Assembly: GCF_000715075.1 (NCBI RefSeq)
Contig: NC_134085.1
Coordinates: forward strand, 136,972,060 to 137,036,059
Reading direction: 5' to 3'
Source of the DNA: Nicotiana tabacum
Taxonomy: Eukaryota > Streptophyta > Magnoliopsida > Solanales > Solanaceae
Length of the DNA stretch: 64,000 nt
Positions 21,830 to 34,117 of this stretch are shown piece after piece; within the stretch, counting starts at the first letter, position 1; each line of letters begins with the position of its first letter. Made by a program: the position numbers and the translations under genes. A model generated the notes under the pieces. The model saw only the letters and a list, made by a program, of their open reading frames with translations, did not search any database and was not told the DNA's origin.

Positions 21830-23931
21830 TGTACGTACGTTGCACGTGTATTTCGCGTCAATCAGTATAAAATATATATAAAAAAATAAATTATTATATT
21901 CATTGAAACAATATCTTCTTAACATACAAAAATGATGAATTTAGTTGAATTAGTTATATAATATTTGTAATTATAATATCTTGCGAAATATGATATAAAT
22001 ATGTCATGTTGTTGTATCTCGTCTAACATCTCTTTGGAATACCAGTAATACAAATTTCGACTATCAATTAGACCAATAACAGTATTATATTACTTTAGAA
22101 TTTGTCAAAATGGTTATTTCATCAAAATATTGTAAACCTTAACTACTGGATATATATTTCTTGAAATTCTAATTTACTAAACAATGCAATTTTTCATAAA
22201 ACTCCAGTCACCTAACTAGATCAATATTGAGGAAGCTGTTCTTTAAACAAATTTTCTTACATCTTCGTCTAATGATATTAATTAAGTAGTTATTATTTTT
22301 CTTAAAATATTAAGAGCTTGAAAATTTTAAATAATAACTTAAATTTTTGAAAAGGAGATCTAGTACATTCCTAAGATCACCCTACAAGGAAATAATAATA
22401 TTATTTATTAATTATCAAATAATGAATACAAAAATAATGAAGCTTTTAAATTAATGGTAACTTTTTCATAATTAATGTATCATCAAGATTGTAACACAAA
22501 TATTTTATGTAGAAAAATGAAGGTGAGTTATTTTTTATAACAAAAGAGATTAAAAATTTAAAAACTTGTTCAACATAAAAAAATATGTGGTATATGGTAG
22601 TGAATTATATATTTAAAGATTGATTTTTCTAATTTAGAGGAAGGTTTAGTAAACAATATTTATTATGAATATAGATTATAAATAAGTATGATCAGTTTTT
22701 CATTTTTATGAAGAATAATAAATAGAATCTAATTTAATTTGTCAAGATTCTAAAATAAATATTTTAGGTAGGAAATAAATTTAAGTTATTTTTTTATATA
22801 ACAAAGAGACTAAAAGTTTTAAAACATGTTATGATTTTCTTTTCTCGGATTTGAGTCTTTTTTCCCCTTGGTATCTATATGTCTATTTTTTATATGGTGA
22901 TAAAATTTATTTTTTATAACCAAGGTACATAATATTAGCTCATATAGACTTAGAACCTTTCCAACTTTGTATCAAAATTAAAAGACAACAGAAGCAATTA
23001 TCTTGTCTTAAAAGATATGGCGTTGGTAAATAAAATATGGTTATATGGCATTGATAAATAGAATATGGTACTTGGATGTATTCTCGTTGGACAATTGAAT
23101 CAACTATAATGGTTGATTTTAAATTCTTAAAATTTTTAGTTAATTTAAAGGTCCTAAATCTTAGGGAGATATTAAATGACTTTTTTTTATCTAGTGTGAT
23201 CTTTAATTTTAAAAGGGTAAAAAAAATGAACACATTTCGCTAAGGGCTTTCTTGCTTTTAATATAGTATAAATTTTTACGTGTAAGATTTACATACAGTA
23301 AACTCTTAATATTTTTAAAGGTATTGGACTTTTTATATAATTTAAATAAGAAAATATTTAATAAGTAAATTTTAATTAATTTTAAACTCATAAACGTAGA
23401 TTTGTATAAAGTAAACTCTGAACAGTTTTAAAATTCTAAATAGCAGGACTTTCTGCGTCAAATAAGAAAGATTTTAATGCGTGAAATTTTAATTCATTTA
23501 AACAGTTAAATATAAAAAACAATTAATTAATTATTCAATAAATTATTACCTGTGGTACTTGACACACAAAAGCCGTTAGTTTAAGTTACAATAAGTAAAT
23601 ATTAATTCATTGTAGAAATGTATCTGTTGTTAATGAAGGGATAGGGAGAAAACGTGGTAAACATATGTTAAGTTGGTGTTTTTTTTTTTTGGAAGTGATT
23701 GATATAATGTAAAAGTTTACTTGATTTTAAAGTTCTAAATATTAGGATTTTCTACCAAGTTTAAATAAGGAAGGATTTAATACATAAAATATAATAATTA
23801 ATTTTCAAATCTTAAATATTAGGAAAATGATTTAAATGACTATTTTGTCTAGTGCAAAATTTAATTTTTAAAGGATAAAAAAGGCGAACGTCATTTCGTT
23901 AAGGGACTTCGTGCTTTTAATATAGTATAGA
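21830..23931 (-). mobile_element. Helitron-like non-autonomous element (about 2.1 kb)
   Basis: Read on the minus strand, it begins TCTATACTATATTAAAAGC at 23931 with A before it. It ends AAAGCTAA at 21830 with T after it, which fits insertion between A and T. About 10 bases before the end is a short hairpin-capable stretch, ACGTGCAACGTACGT. These are the formal marks of a Helitron (TC start, CTRR end, subterminal hairpin). The interior is very AT-rich and non-coding. It contains an internal partial repeat of its own 5' end: 23190-23270 resembles 23840-23931. No Rep/helicase is present. Confidence 0.5.
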
Positions 23932-23984
23932 TATACACACATTATATTCAGTAGCCAAAAAAGTATATATAACATACATAATGT

Positions 23985-24024
<40 letters not shown>

Positions 24025-24116
24025 TTTTCAACTATTATTTTGAGAGCGACTATATAGTGACATTTTCTCAATTTCTTTTCTAAATAACAAATTGGAGCAA
24101 AAGGCCCTTTGATGGC
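23932..24116. other. Short flank with TA microsatellite
   Basis: A TA run occupies about 23988-24021, beside a near-copy of the block found at about 21757. The 5 bp immediately before the large LTR element are ATGGC. Confidence 0.6.
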
Positions 24117-27100
24117 TGTAGACACCGGATTTTTGACCCTCCCCGAGAATTTTCACATTTTTAGCGTGAATATGTGAAATTGGGTCTAGTATAGCTATTT
24201 TTACTATTTTTACTTTATTTCGTTGCAAAAAGAAAAATTACAAAAAAATATATATAAATTTTAGTTTATGTATCTCTCATAAACTTGAAAAAATCAAAAA
24301 TTGCACTTTATTTTTGTACTTTATATAATTTCGAAAATTACAAAAAATATAGTTCTATTAATGTTTTATAGTCATTTTAACTTTGAAAAATACAAAAAAA
24401 TATTACTTCATATTTTATCTTAATATTTAAAAAAAACGAAAATTACAAAAAATAGTTTTATTAATATTTTGTAGCTATTTTAAATCTTGAAAAATATTTA
24501 AAAAGATATAGTTTTGTTTAAATACTAGTCTTATTTTTGGTAGTTATTTTGCTTACATAGGACTAGTTAAGCAACGTTTTCTTATTCTCGGATCCGGGCA
24601 AAAGAATAATATTCGGGTTCAAACTACCCGGTTTTAGGCCTAATTTTCGGACCTAGCCCATAATAAACCGAGTCCCTGACACATGGGGAACCCCACCACG
24701 CGTGGGGGACATAAGTCTCGAACCCCACCACGCGTGGGGCTCATTTTTCTGGGCAAACCCATTACAAAACACACGGACAAAACATTTTGAAAGGGGGGAT
24801 ATTTCTGAAATTTTGAGGGCTAGCACTGTATCCTCGTCTTCTTCCTCAGAAGAACAAAACAAAAACCTAACAAAAAACCCTACCGTCCAAACCAACCCGC
24901 GGTTGTGTCGCCATCTCCCCGTTGCTCCCTCGTCGTTACTTTCCCGTCGAACCCCCCATCCCTTCCGGCATCCCCACGCACCAGCCCTCCTCGTCGACAA
25001 CCACCCAACCCAACTCCTCCATCGTCAACTACCGGAAAAACCAGACCCTTCACCCCAACGACGCCGAAAACCACCAGTCCAAAACACCACCATCAAACCA
25101 CCCTGTCACCTCCACGCCATAACCACCACCCAAACCAGCGGAACTCCCCCATCGACCGCTTGTTCCGACGACCTCCTGCTTCATCTTCCTCGCAGCTTCA
25201 ACCGACTCCCTCACGTCGTCACTGCCCAAGCACTCCACCGCGACCACGACCAACGACAACAACCCATCACTCGAAAACCACTGTCCAAATAGGCTCCTCA
25301 CCCTCCTCGTCAACTAAACCACCCACCAGCTCCCTCTCCATCCCACGATCATCGTCGCAACCTTAGCTTCCCTACCCCCGACCAACCTGAACCACTGCCC
25401 AACACCACCTTCCCGACAGCCCGTCGCAACTAACTCCCACCTCCGTCGACCACCGGCAGAATCGACAAAGCCCACGACCACTCCTTCTCCTCCAATCTCC
25501 ATCGACACCGTCCAAACACCACTGCTTCAGCTGTACTGTCCAAACGCGACAACCAATCAGCCCATGTTATCGTTGTTCTTTCACTGTCGTCGTGCAGTCC
25601 GTTGAGGTCGCCTTTGGTTCGTCGAGGTCCGGTACGTCAAGGTTGTTGTCCGAGATTTCGTCGCAGGTCCAACGCATCGGACGTTAATCTCAAGTAGGTT
25701 ATCTCTGCCCGTGTTCTTCATGTTTGTTGTTTAGTAATATGTATAGGTGTTTGTTTGAAATATAATCCTAGTTCATGCGGATAGTACGCGAATTTGCGCG
25801 AGACATATATACATGATGATTGCGAATTGCTATTTTTGATAATTAACTCCGTATGGTATTGAAATTTGGCCGTGAATGTCTTTTCCGTTGTTTCGTTATT
25901 TTAAGTAGCTATTTGCCGTTTTGTTTCTTCGTATTAAATTGTTGTTATCCAAATATTTGTCATAATAGGGGTTTGCACATATTCTGAAAGGTGTTAATTT
26001 TTTAGTTTGTTTTAAAAGTTGTTTATACATGTGGTAGTAATGTTGAAATTATAGTAGCAATTTTAATTCCGCGGAAAAATACTCGCTTCATCAAATAAGT
26101 TCAATTTATAACCTATGATCTCGCGAAGTAGCAAAAAACATAGTTATTTTAGCCTTGTCCTATTTCTAAAAGAAGAAAAAAAAAAAGAAAAATAAATAAA
26201 TAAATAAAAATGAGACGAGCCTCGCCAAATAGAAAATACAAGCTGCGGGGCCCTCTACATGTATATATTAAATACTTAGATTCCGGGACGGGCCGTTTAG
26301 CAAATTTCACGGCCCCACCCAAAATAATAATGCGCTAGTTGCTTTAGGCGCGCCTTTAATAATTTATTCTCCCTAACTCGGGTGCACATTTATGTGACCC
26401 AAATCCAAATCTCAGCGGAGTTGAAATGTGTCTCTAAAATCGCGGGTACATTGATTGTAACGTGGTTCGAGATGCATGTCCACGACGTTGCAAATTCCTC
26501 TAAAAAATAAGAATGAGATGAGCCTCGCCGAATAAAAATACAAATTGCGGGGCCCTCAGTAAATACTTGTTTAAAATTACTTAGAATTCAGGAGGGTCGT
26601 TTAGCGAATTTCACGGCTTCCCCAAAATAACAACGCGATAGTCTCTTTAGGCGCGTGTTTAATAATTCACTTTCTTAAGCTTGAGTGTGCATTTCATGCG
26701 ACCCAAATCCAAATCTCAAAATATCAAATAAAATGCGTTCCGGATTGTGGGTGCATTTCATGTGACGCAGTCCAAAGACGTGTTTTAAGCGATGTTCACA
26801 TTTCTTTTTAAAAACAATAATAATAAAGCGGTAAAAGATAAAATTTGCACATGGTTCATAATTGTATTTAAAATCAGATAAATAAGCCGAATATAACAGT
26901 TGAGCGACCTTGCTAGAACCACGGAACTCGGGAATGCCTAACACCTTCTCCCGGGTTAACATAATTTCTTATCCGGATTTCTGGTACGCAGACTGTAATA
27001 TAGAGTCATTTTTTCCTCGATTCGGGATTAAAATTGGTGACTTGGGACACCCTAAATCTCCCAAGTGGCGACTCTGAAATAAATAAACCAATCCCGTTTC

Positions 27101-27165
27101 GATTGTCCTTTAATTGGAAAAAACTCCCCTGCGCCCTCGCGGGTGCGGAAAAAGGAGGTGTGACA
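24117..27165 (+). repeat. 5' LTR (3,049 bp) of the non-autonomous element
   Basis: It is almost identical to 35323-38355. The first 600 bp are AT-rich. A GC-rich, proline/serine-codon-like stretch follows at about 24830-25680, then a segment with two diverged internal copies of a block containing CGGGGCCCTC (26205-26460 and 26513-26740). Near its end is the CTCCCAAGTGGCGACTCTG motif. The proline-rich frames at 24702-25366 also occur in the other LTR and look like composition artefacts, not genes. Confidence 0.9.
24691..24739. repeat. Pair of CCCCACCACGCGTGGGG palindromes in the LTR
   Basis: Two identical inverted repeats (arms CCCCAC and GTGGGG) lie at 24691-24707 and 24723-24739, 15 bp apart. 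The same pair occurs in the 3' LTR near 35898-35946. They lie upstream of the GC-rich part, perhaps in U3, and could be protein-binding sites or an RNA hairpin. Confidence 0.75.
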
Positions 27166-27762
27166 GGGATGAAGAGGCTGCTGGGGACACTGACCCAGAA
27201 CCACTGGTTCAGGGTTAAGAATTCGAGCTTAGAATAATTGTTATTATTTGGCTTTATTTATTATCTGATTATTACATGTTTTGAGCCTAATGTGCTAAAT
27301 GCTGCTTTTACCGCTTTGATATTATTTGAACTGTATATAAACTGTGCCGAAACCCTTCTCTTCTTACCTCTGGGGATGTGCTTACTGGTTGACACTCCCT
27401 GTTCTGTTAGTGTCGTACCCTAAATAAAAGAGGCTCGGAAAGTTTCTAAGTCGGCTGACCTTTTGGTTCCCGGAAAGGAGCTCCTTCCTCAGCTCGAGTT
27501 GTCCGCTCGGGTACACTGTCTAGAACACCGACCCAGGTTTTGAACATAGAATAACGTGACTTCATGCCGGATCCCTAGTAGGAACGCTTATTTGCATCAT
27601 GTGCATTTGACTTAGGGGACTCAACACAGGGGTTGGGTCCGTCTAGGACAAGCAACCTGAAAATAATAGACCATCTTATGGCATCCTATGTGCTACATGT
27701 TGTATTCAGTCAAGGGCGAATGGGTCATTTGGTCATTTCCAGCATGATGTTATTTTAATCAA

Positions 27763-27982
27763 AGCATGGGGAACATTTGTGGAATCCAAGAAGCCTTGGA
27801 ATTCCCTATGTCCCCCACGCTTGCTTTTTGGGAAAGCACATGAGGAACATTTGTGGAATCCAAGAAGTCTTGGAATTCCCATATGTCCCCACGCTTCATA
27901 TGTTGGGAAAAGCGCATGGGGAGCATTTGCGGAATCCAAGAAGTCTTGGAAATCATTATGTCTCCCATGCCACATTTTTGAA
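27763..27982. repeat. Three-unit, about 72-bp minisatellite
   Basis: Three diverged units contain GGAATCCAAGAAGYCTTGGAA, starting near 27766, 27835 and 27911. Each also holds TATGTCYCCCAYGC. The inverted words CCAAGA and TCTTGG lie within each unit. Confidence 0.8.
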
Positions 27983-28705
27983 AGAAATAATAAATATAAA
28001 AAATAAAATTACAAATAAAACAAAGCATGAAAATTCAAAAAGATTTTGTATGTTTTCATTATTTTCCACAAATTAAAAAAAATCGTGAAAAAGAGGAGAA
28101 AAAATGACAGTGTAGAGATATAACTACTTATTTTTAGAGAAAAATCAATGTCCGAGTAGTATCGAAACTCTGCCGAAATTTTGAGAAAATGAAAAAAGGT
28201 CTTATTAGTTTGTTATATTAAAAGCAAAGAAAAATAGAAGAAAAAAAATCATCATTGTTCTGTCTTGTTTTTTTTCAAAAAAAGAAAATGGTTTGTTGTG
28301 CCATTAAATGAAAATCAAAATGAGTCTGGTTGTTTAAAATGTTTTTTTTATCTTATTATGGTTGTCTATGAAAATGCTAAATAAAATAAAAAGAGTCGGG
28401 CGTTGAACGTGATTTTATTATTTGTTCCAAAATAAATATATATAATCCAAAAAAAAATGCAAAAATATTTTGACTCTTCTTTAAAAGTTTAAGCATTTCT
28501 TTTATTAAAGGTAAAAACTCCAAAAAAAAAACATTTTCTTTTTCTTTAGAATAGGAAAAACAAATGAAAAAAGAAGGAATGTTTTAGGTTTTACGTTAGT
28601 TAGTTTGTTTGTTATGAATGAAAAATAATAGTTTGTTTGTTTGTTATATATAAAAAAAAGAATAGAAAATGGAAAAGGGTCTTCTCAAAAATAGTTTATT
28701 TGCCC

Positions 28706-28750
28706 GAACTACGCGGGTTTGATTCTCACCGGATGTGAGATACGTAGGCA
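28706..28750. repeat. GAACTACG...TACGTAGGCA motif, copy 1
   Basis: A 45 bp motif starts GAACTACGCGGGTTTGATTC and ends GATACGTAGGCA. Related copies lie at 29695-29739, 31008-31050 and 35143-35190. It may be a structured or packaging signal of the retroelement RNA (inference). Confidence 0.6.
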
Positions 28751-28849
28751 ACCCTCATCGGGTCCAACCCACCTTTTGCTAAAAAAGCCAAAAACAAATA
28801 ATAATAATAATAATAAAAAATACATGTCAAATTTTAGTTTTTGTCATAA

Positions 28850-29246
28850 AGAAGTCGGGTGACACTGTTTTATCAAGACATAGCCGAATGTTCCCGAAAG
28901 GGACGCCGGAAGGCTGACTTTGCATAAACAGCCGCCTTTGGGTCATTTTAAGATTTGGTCCAGTTGACCCACACAGCCTTAAAAATCTTCGTCCCCGAGA
29001 CGTTGACATGCCGTGTTTGCAATATTGAGTTTCCTATTTTTGAAAAACAATAAAAGAGTCATAACTAAGTCAGGAGATGTTGTTTGTCATAAATAGCCGA
29101 ATGTTCCCGAAAGGGACGCCGGAAGGCTGACTTTGCGTAAACAGCCACCTTTTGGGTCATGTTTAGGATTGTTGGTTTAGTTGACCCACACAGCCTTATA
29201 AACCTTCGTCCCCGAGGCGCTAAAAGGGCTGTGTTTGCAACACCAG
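28850..29246. repeat. Two-copy, about 180-bp direct repeat
   Basis: Copies at about 28850-29030 and 29067-29246 share AGCCGAATGTTCCCGAAAGG, GGAAGGCTGACTTTGC, GTTGACCCACACAGCCTTA and CTTCGTCCCCGAG. They produce similar short minus-strand ORFs in both copies, which I take to be incidental. Confidence 0.8.
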
Positions 29247-29694
29247 GTTTTATTGCAATTTGAAAAAACAAAAAAACAAAAAGTCAGCGGTTAGGTGAAT
29301 ACCGTTTGAATTTTTAGTCAAAAATAAGTCGAGCCAGCTTCGGCCGCATCTTAAACCGTTCTTGCCGAAATAGCCTTAGAGTATCTTTCAGTTGTCGAAA
29401 GGTTATTTTCGTAAAAGAATGGACAAGTTTGTAAAGTGTCGAAATAATCCTCCCCGGCCTCAAAATTCATGTGAGAATTGGAAGGGGCCACATTTCTAAA
29501 AAATAACCATTTGGTTAAAATTAGCAAACGTAGGAAGGAAGTTGGCCATTTGTTTTGATGTTTATAAATCTTTTGACTAGAATATGCGGGTTGTTTGATT
29601 TTCAAGTTTGTGGGTAATCTTTAAATCCTTGAAACCCAGTTTGTTTTAAATTTTAAAAAAAATGTGTTTAGTATTGTTTATCTTTTATTGGCAC

Positions 29695-29739
29695 GAACTA
29701 CGCAAGGTCTGATTCATGCGGGGTCATGATACGTAGGCA
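29695..29739. repeat. GAACTACG...TACGTAGGCA motif, copy 2
   Basis: It starts GAACTACGCAAGGTCTGATT and ends GATACGTAGGCA. It is followed by a very A-rich stretch (29760-29860). Confidence 0.6.
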
Positions 29740-31007
29740 ATCTCCATAAGATTCGACCACAACAAAAAAAAATTAAAAAAAAATCAAAAAGGAAAAATGA
29801 AAAAAAATCGAAAAAGAGAAAGAAAAAAAAAACATCAAAAAAAAAGAGAAAAAGAAAAAAGATGCTGTTAATAATGAGGACCGACTGAGTCCATTCTAAC
29901 CTGTTTGTTTCGCAAATAAAGTTAAGGTGGTTGGTTTGTGGTAAGGCGGACAATGACACTCAGAGTCCTTCACTTGCATCTCATGATACACACTCTGCGG
30001 GGATTGGGCCTGATGACAGAAGCATTCGAGTCCTATTGGGAACTTGTTGACTAAGGGTAATGATATTGAAGTTGGCATTGGTCATTGCAATACTAATGCA
30101 AAGCTCAGTGGCTACGATGCCAGGTTTGATAAAATGGGAGGACGCTCCGTTCCTTGGTTAACAAGAGAGAAGATTGTGGTGGCTTATTTTGTTGTCATTT
30201 CGGTTTGTTCAGGTTATTAGGATTGTAATTCGGATTTTGTTTTGTGTCAATATCTTTCCGCTTATCTTTCCGTTTTGTCATAGCGGTTTGTTTAAGTATG
30301 TCCAGGTTGTTTTTAGGATTTCATTCCGGTTTGTTTTGATTGTTTTATTATTCAAATCATTTCGTCGGTAGTCTAAAGCAAATCCGGTCTTTTATTATTT
30401 CCAGTCATCTCTTTGTTTAGTCCTTTTGTCATTTTATTCAACGCCGATTCTAGTGACATGACATACGCACACACTTTGGGCCTAGTCTTTAAAGTTAATC
30501 ATAAAACCCTGGAAAGGCGATCAGACCATTTAAAGAAAATAAGGAAGGTTTGAGATTATTCAGAGCTCGAGTCATGTGGAACTGGGGCAAGTTAAGCACA
30601 AAGAAAACCGTTAAAAGCAAGGTTCGCCAAATTGGCATGAGGGTCGGTCATGATAATGAGAGTGTCGCCCAACGGTGCTTAGAAATGACAAAGGAAAAAT
30701 AAAATGTTTAACATAATTGTCAAGTCCAGCACCATCAGAAGAGACTACAAATTTAAATTGTGTTGTTTGCACTTGGCATGTTTTGAAGATTGGAATGACG
30801 AAGGCATTTTGTTCTGCTACCTAAACACTTTATCCTTCGTTAACCCCTTTTGAGCCTTATTTATCTTCTTTCATACCCCTCGTTCGGAATCAGTAGCAAC
30901 GAAAAAAAAAGGAAAAAAAAAAAAGAAAACAACAAAATGGAAAAGAAGAGAAAATGGTAACAAAAACAAAAAAAAACAAAAGAAAGTCGGAATGAAAAGA
31001 GGAATTG

Positions 31008-31050
31008 GGAACTATGTTTGACCTGATTCCTCAAAGAGGATATGTAGGCG
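31008..31050. repeat. GAACTACG...TACGTAGGCA motif, copy 3
   Basis: Diverged form: GGAACTATGTTTGACCTGAT, then GGATATGTAGGCG. It is followed by TTCACGGCTCGGTCA, and a similar GGCTCGGTCA follows copy 4. Confidence 0.55.
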
Positions 31051-32672
31051 CTTCACGGCTCGGTCATAGTTTTGAAAAATGAAAAAAAAATCAATTAAAA
31101 TATCCCCAAGCAAGAAACTGGGGCAAAGGTTGCGTTTGTTGTAAATAAATCTAATTCCGAAGGTTGTAACTAATAACCCAAAATTAATGCATTTTTTAGC
31201 CTTTTATACCTTTTCTTTCTAGCCTATCCAAAACCCACATTACGGTCCAAAGAAAGACCTTCTGATCAGTCTTCAAAAGATGCCAAGTCAGACAAATGAG
31301 AGTCTCACCGGTGAGCATAACATTCTGTTCCACAGCAGAAAGGACTCTGATCCCCAGCGGAAAGAGTCATACCGGCGACACTCCAAACCCCCAGCTGGAA
31401 AGTGATACAAATGAGAGAGTCTTATCGGTGAAAACCTTCACAGGCACCATAAGGCGATGAAAGCTGAGAGAAAAACCAGAAATGAGAGAGACTTGATAGT
31501 GAAAACCCTTCGGGCACTACAAGTCGAATAAGATTGAGAATCAGATGGGGAATCGCCAATTGAAGATCTTGAAAGATGATTGACGGTAGAGGATAGGCCA
31601 CATACGCATGTCATGGCCATTAGAGTCGGTATCTGCATTTGATAGGTTTTTATTTATAGTTTCTTTTGTTAAAGAGTCATTTTTTTTCCTTTGTCTTTTT
31701 ATTCTGTTCCCTTTTATCTTTTTCCTTTCATAGAAAAATCCCCAATAGAGTCTGTCTGGTCAGAACAAGTGAATTGACTTCAAAATATGCCATCAACTTT
31801 CCAATTATGCCACATGAGATATGACTAGTACCTCCAAATGGTATAGTCAGCAAAGAACAAGCGCGAGGCCAGTGTCAAAAAAGATATCCCCAGCAAAGGA
31901 AATTGACAAAAGGATTGACAAGCGTCAAGAGGGATATCCTTGCCAAAACCAAGGTTATAAACCTCAAAGACAAGGCCCGTGAACAAAGCAAGGAGAGCAG
32001 TGAGCATGATTTGGCGAAATCCATACTAGACTAAAAGGTCGGGGAAATGCCAGTTTCCAAACTATGCCACAAAAGAAGAGGGATATCCCCCAGCAGGAAG
32101 GGATTATCCCCAGCACATAATATCATCCCCAACAAGTTGTTGAACGCAGAGCAAGGAAGGAGAAAGGGAAAGCCATCCCAGTAGGAGTATCACAACCAAC
32201 TACCATGTTTTAAACTAACAAATTTTGTTTGATTTTAAACAGGTAAAGGAAATGGCATTGATGCAGAAACGCATGCCACAAGGGATATTATCAAACTGGG
32301 GCAGAAAATTTTCCTTCCATTTAGAAAATTTTCTGGAAGTCAGGTACCCCCAGCTGATAACATTTTACCCCCAACAGGTAAGTAAATAATTCCTCAACAG
32401 TGTTATCCCTAGCAGTTGCGAGGGGTCCAACACAAGGTTGGAAAGTCGGTATCCTCAGCGGTTCCTTTCGGGGAAAGGCAAAACGACTCTCAAGGGAGGT
32501 AGTATTTGAAGGAAGAAGCTATGCAAAAAAAAAAAAGAATAAAAAAAAAGAATAAAAAGATAATAATGAAGAAAAGGGTAAAAAGTCATCCCCATCTAAA
32601 TAATCCCCAACAGTTTCGAGGGAGGATAACACAGGTAAGTAAATAATTCAAAAAAAAAAGCGAAGGTTTCAT

Positions 32673-33020
32673 TAATAGGAGACGCACTTCCTAGTTTGAA
32701 ATCATTAGAGTTCTACCCATAGGAGATGCATTTCCTCCTAAGATTGTTTTAGTTTCACCCCATAGGAGATGCATTTCCCCCTAAGGTTGTTTTGTTTTAC
32801 CCATAGGAGACACATTTCCTCCTCGGTTTGTTTTAGTTTCACCCATAGGAGATGCATTTCCTCCTAAGTTTAAGTTTTACCCATAGGAGACGCATTTCCT
32901 CCTAAGTTTAAGTTTCACCCATAGGAGATGCATTTCCTCCTAAGTTTGTTTTTACCCATAGGAGACGCATTTCCTCCTAAGTTTATGTTTTACCCATAGG
33001 AGATGCATTTCCTCCTAAGT
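32673..33020. repeat. Nine-unit minisatellite with AGGAG/CTCCT arms
   Basis: Units of about 38-45 bp read CCCATAGGAGAYGCATTTCC followed by TCCTAAGTTT. AGGAG and CTCCT in each unit can pair across a loop of about 9 bases. Neighbouring units alternate GATGC and GACGC. Confidence 0.85.
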
Positions 33021-33044
33021 GGTTGTTAAAGATATAAAAAAAAA

Positions 33045-34066
33045 CAAGACCTAGTCTGATGAACCTTCTCCTAGGATCAAAATCTTAGTCTGATGAATCT
33101 TTCTCCTAAGATAACCAAAAAACAAAAAAAGACCTAGTCTGACGAACCTTCTCCTAGGATCAAAATCTTAGTCCGATGAATTTTTCTCCTAAGATAGAGA
33201 CCTAGTCTGACGAACCTTCTCCTAGGATCAAAATCTTAGTCCGATGAATCTTTCTCCTAAGATAACCAAAAAACAAAAAATGACCTAGTTCTGATGAACC
33301 TTCTCCTAGGATCAAAATCTTAGTCTGACGAATTTTTCTCCTAAGATAGAGACCTAGTCTGACGAACCTTCTCCTAGGATCAAAATCTTAGTCCGATGAA
33401 TCTTTCTCCTAAGATAACCAAAAAACAAAAAATGACCTAGTCTGATGAACCTTCTCCTAGGATCAAAATCTTAGTCTGACGAATTTTCTCCTAAGATAGA
33501 GACCTAGTCTGATGAACCTTCTCCTAGGATCAAAATCTTAGTCTGACGAATTTTTCTCCTAAGATAGAGACCTAGTCTGACGAACCTTCTCCTAGGATCA
33601 AAATCTTAGTCTGACGAATTTTTCTCCTAAGATAGAGACCTAGTCTGACGAACCTTCTCCTAGGATCAAAATCTTAGTCTGATGAATCTTTCTCCTAAGA
33701 TAACCAAAAAACAAAAAATGACCTAGTCTGATGAACCTTCTCCTAGGATCAAAATCTTAGTCTGACGAATTTTTCTCCTAAGATAGAGACCTAGTCTGAC
33801 GAACCTTCTCCTAGGATCAAAATCTTAGTCTGACGAATTTTTCTCCTAAGATAGAGACCTAGTCTGATGAACCTTCTCCTAGGATCAAAATCTTAGTCTG
33901 ATGAATCTTTCTCCTAAGATACCAAAAAACAAGACCTAGTCTGACGAACCTTCTCCTAGGATCAAAATCTTAGTCTGACGAATTTTTCTCCTAAGATAAA
34001 GACCTAGTCTGACGAGCCTTCTCCTAGGATCAAAATCTTAGTCTGATGAATCTTTCTCCTAAGATG
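33045..34066. repeat. Fourteen-unit hairpin minisatellite (CCTAG...CTAGG / CTTAG...CTAAG)
   Basis: I count 14 units of about 68-82 bp. Each has two related halves. One is CCTAG, TCTGAYGAACCTTCTC, CTAGG; the other is CTTAG, TCTGAYGAATYTTTCTC, CTAAG. In each half the outer five bases are inverted repeats, so the array is about 28 consecutive potential stem-loops. Some units carry an extra ACCAAAAAACAAAAAAT spacer, which accounts for the two unit lengths. It is not a CRISPR array: it is in a plant retroelement and has no variable spacers. Confidence 0.9.
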
Positions 34067-34117
34067 CTAAAAAAAACACACCAAAAAAAACGTTTTGAAA
34101 AAAAAAGAGTCATTTTC

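Noticed and set aside
24702..25366. Overlapping proline/serine-rich ORFs of up to 196 codons, repeated at 35909-36573
   Set aside because: They lie inside LTRs, occur in several frames at once and reflect C-rich composition. They have no domain, and the two LTR copies do not show a coding pattern of differences.
28706..28750. Possible tRNA-like gene in the GAACTACG...TACGTAGGCA motif
   Set aside because: No cloverleaf, acceptor stem or A/B box arrangement could be formed, and the copies diverge in length.
33045..34066. Regular repeats that could be mistaken for a CRISPR array
   Set aside because: Units are contiguous, the spacer is a constant A-rich string, and the context is a plant LTR retrotransposon.
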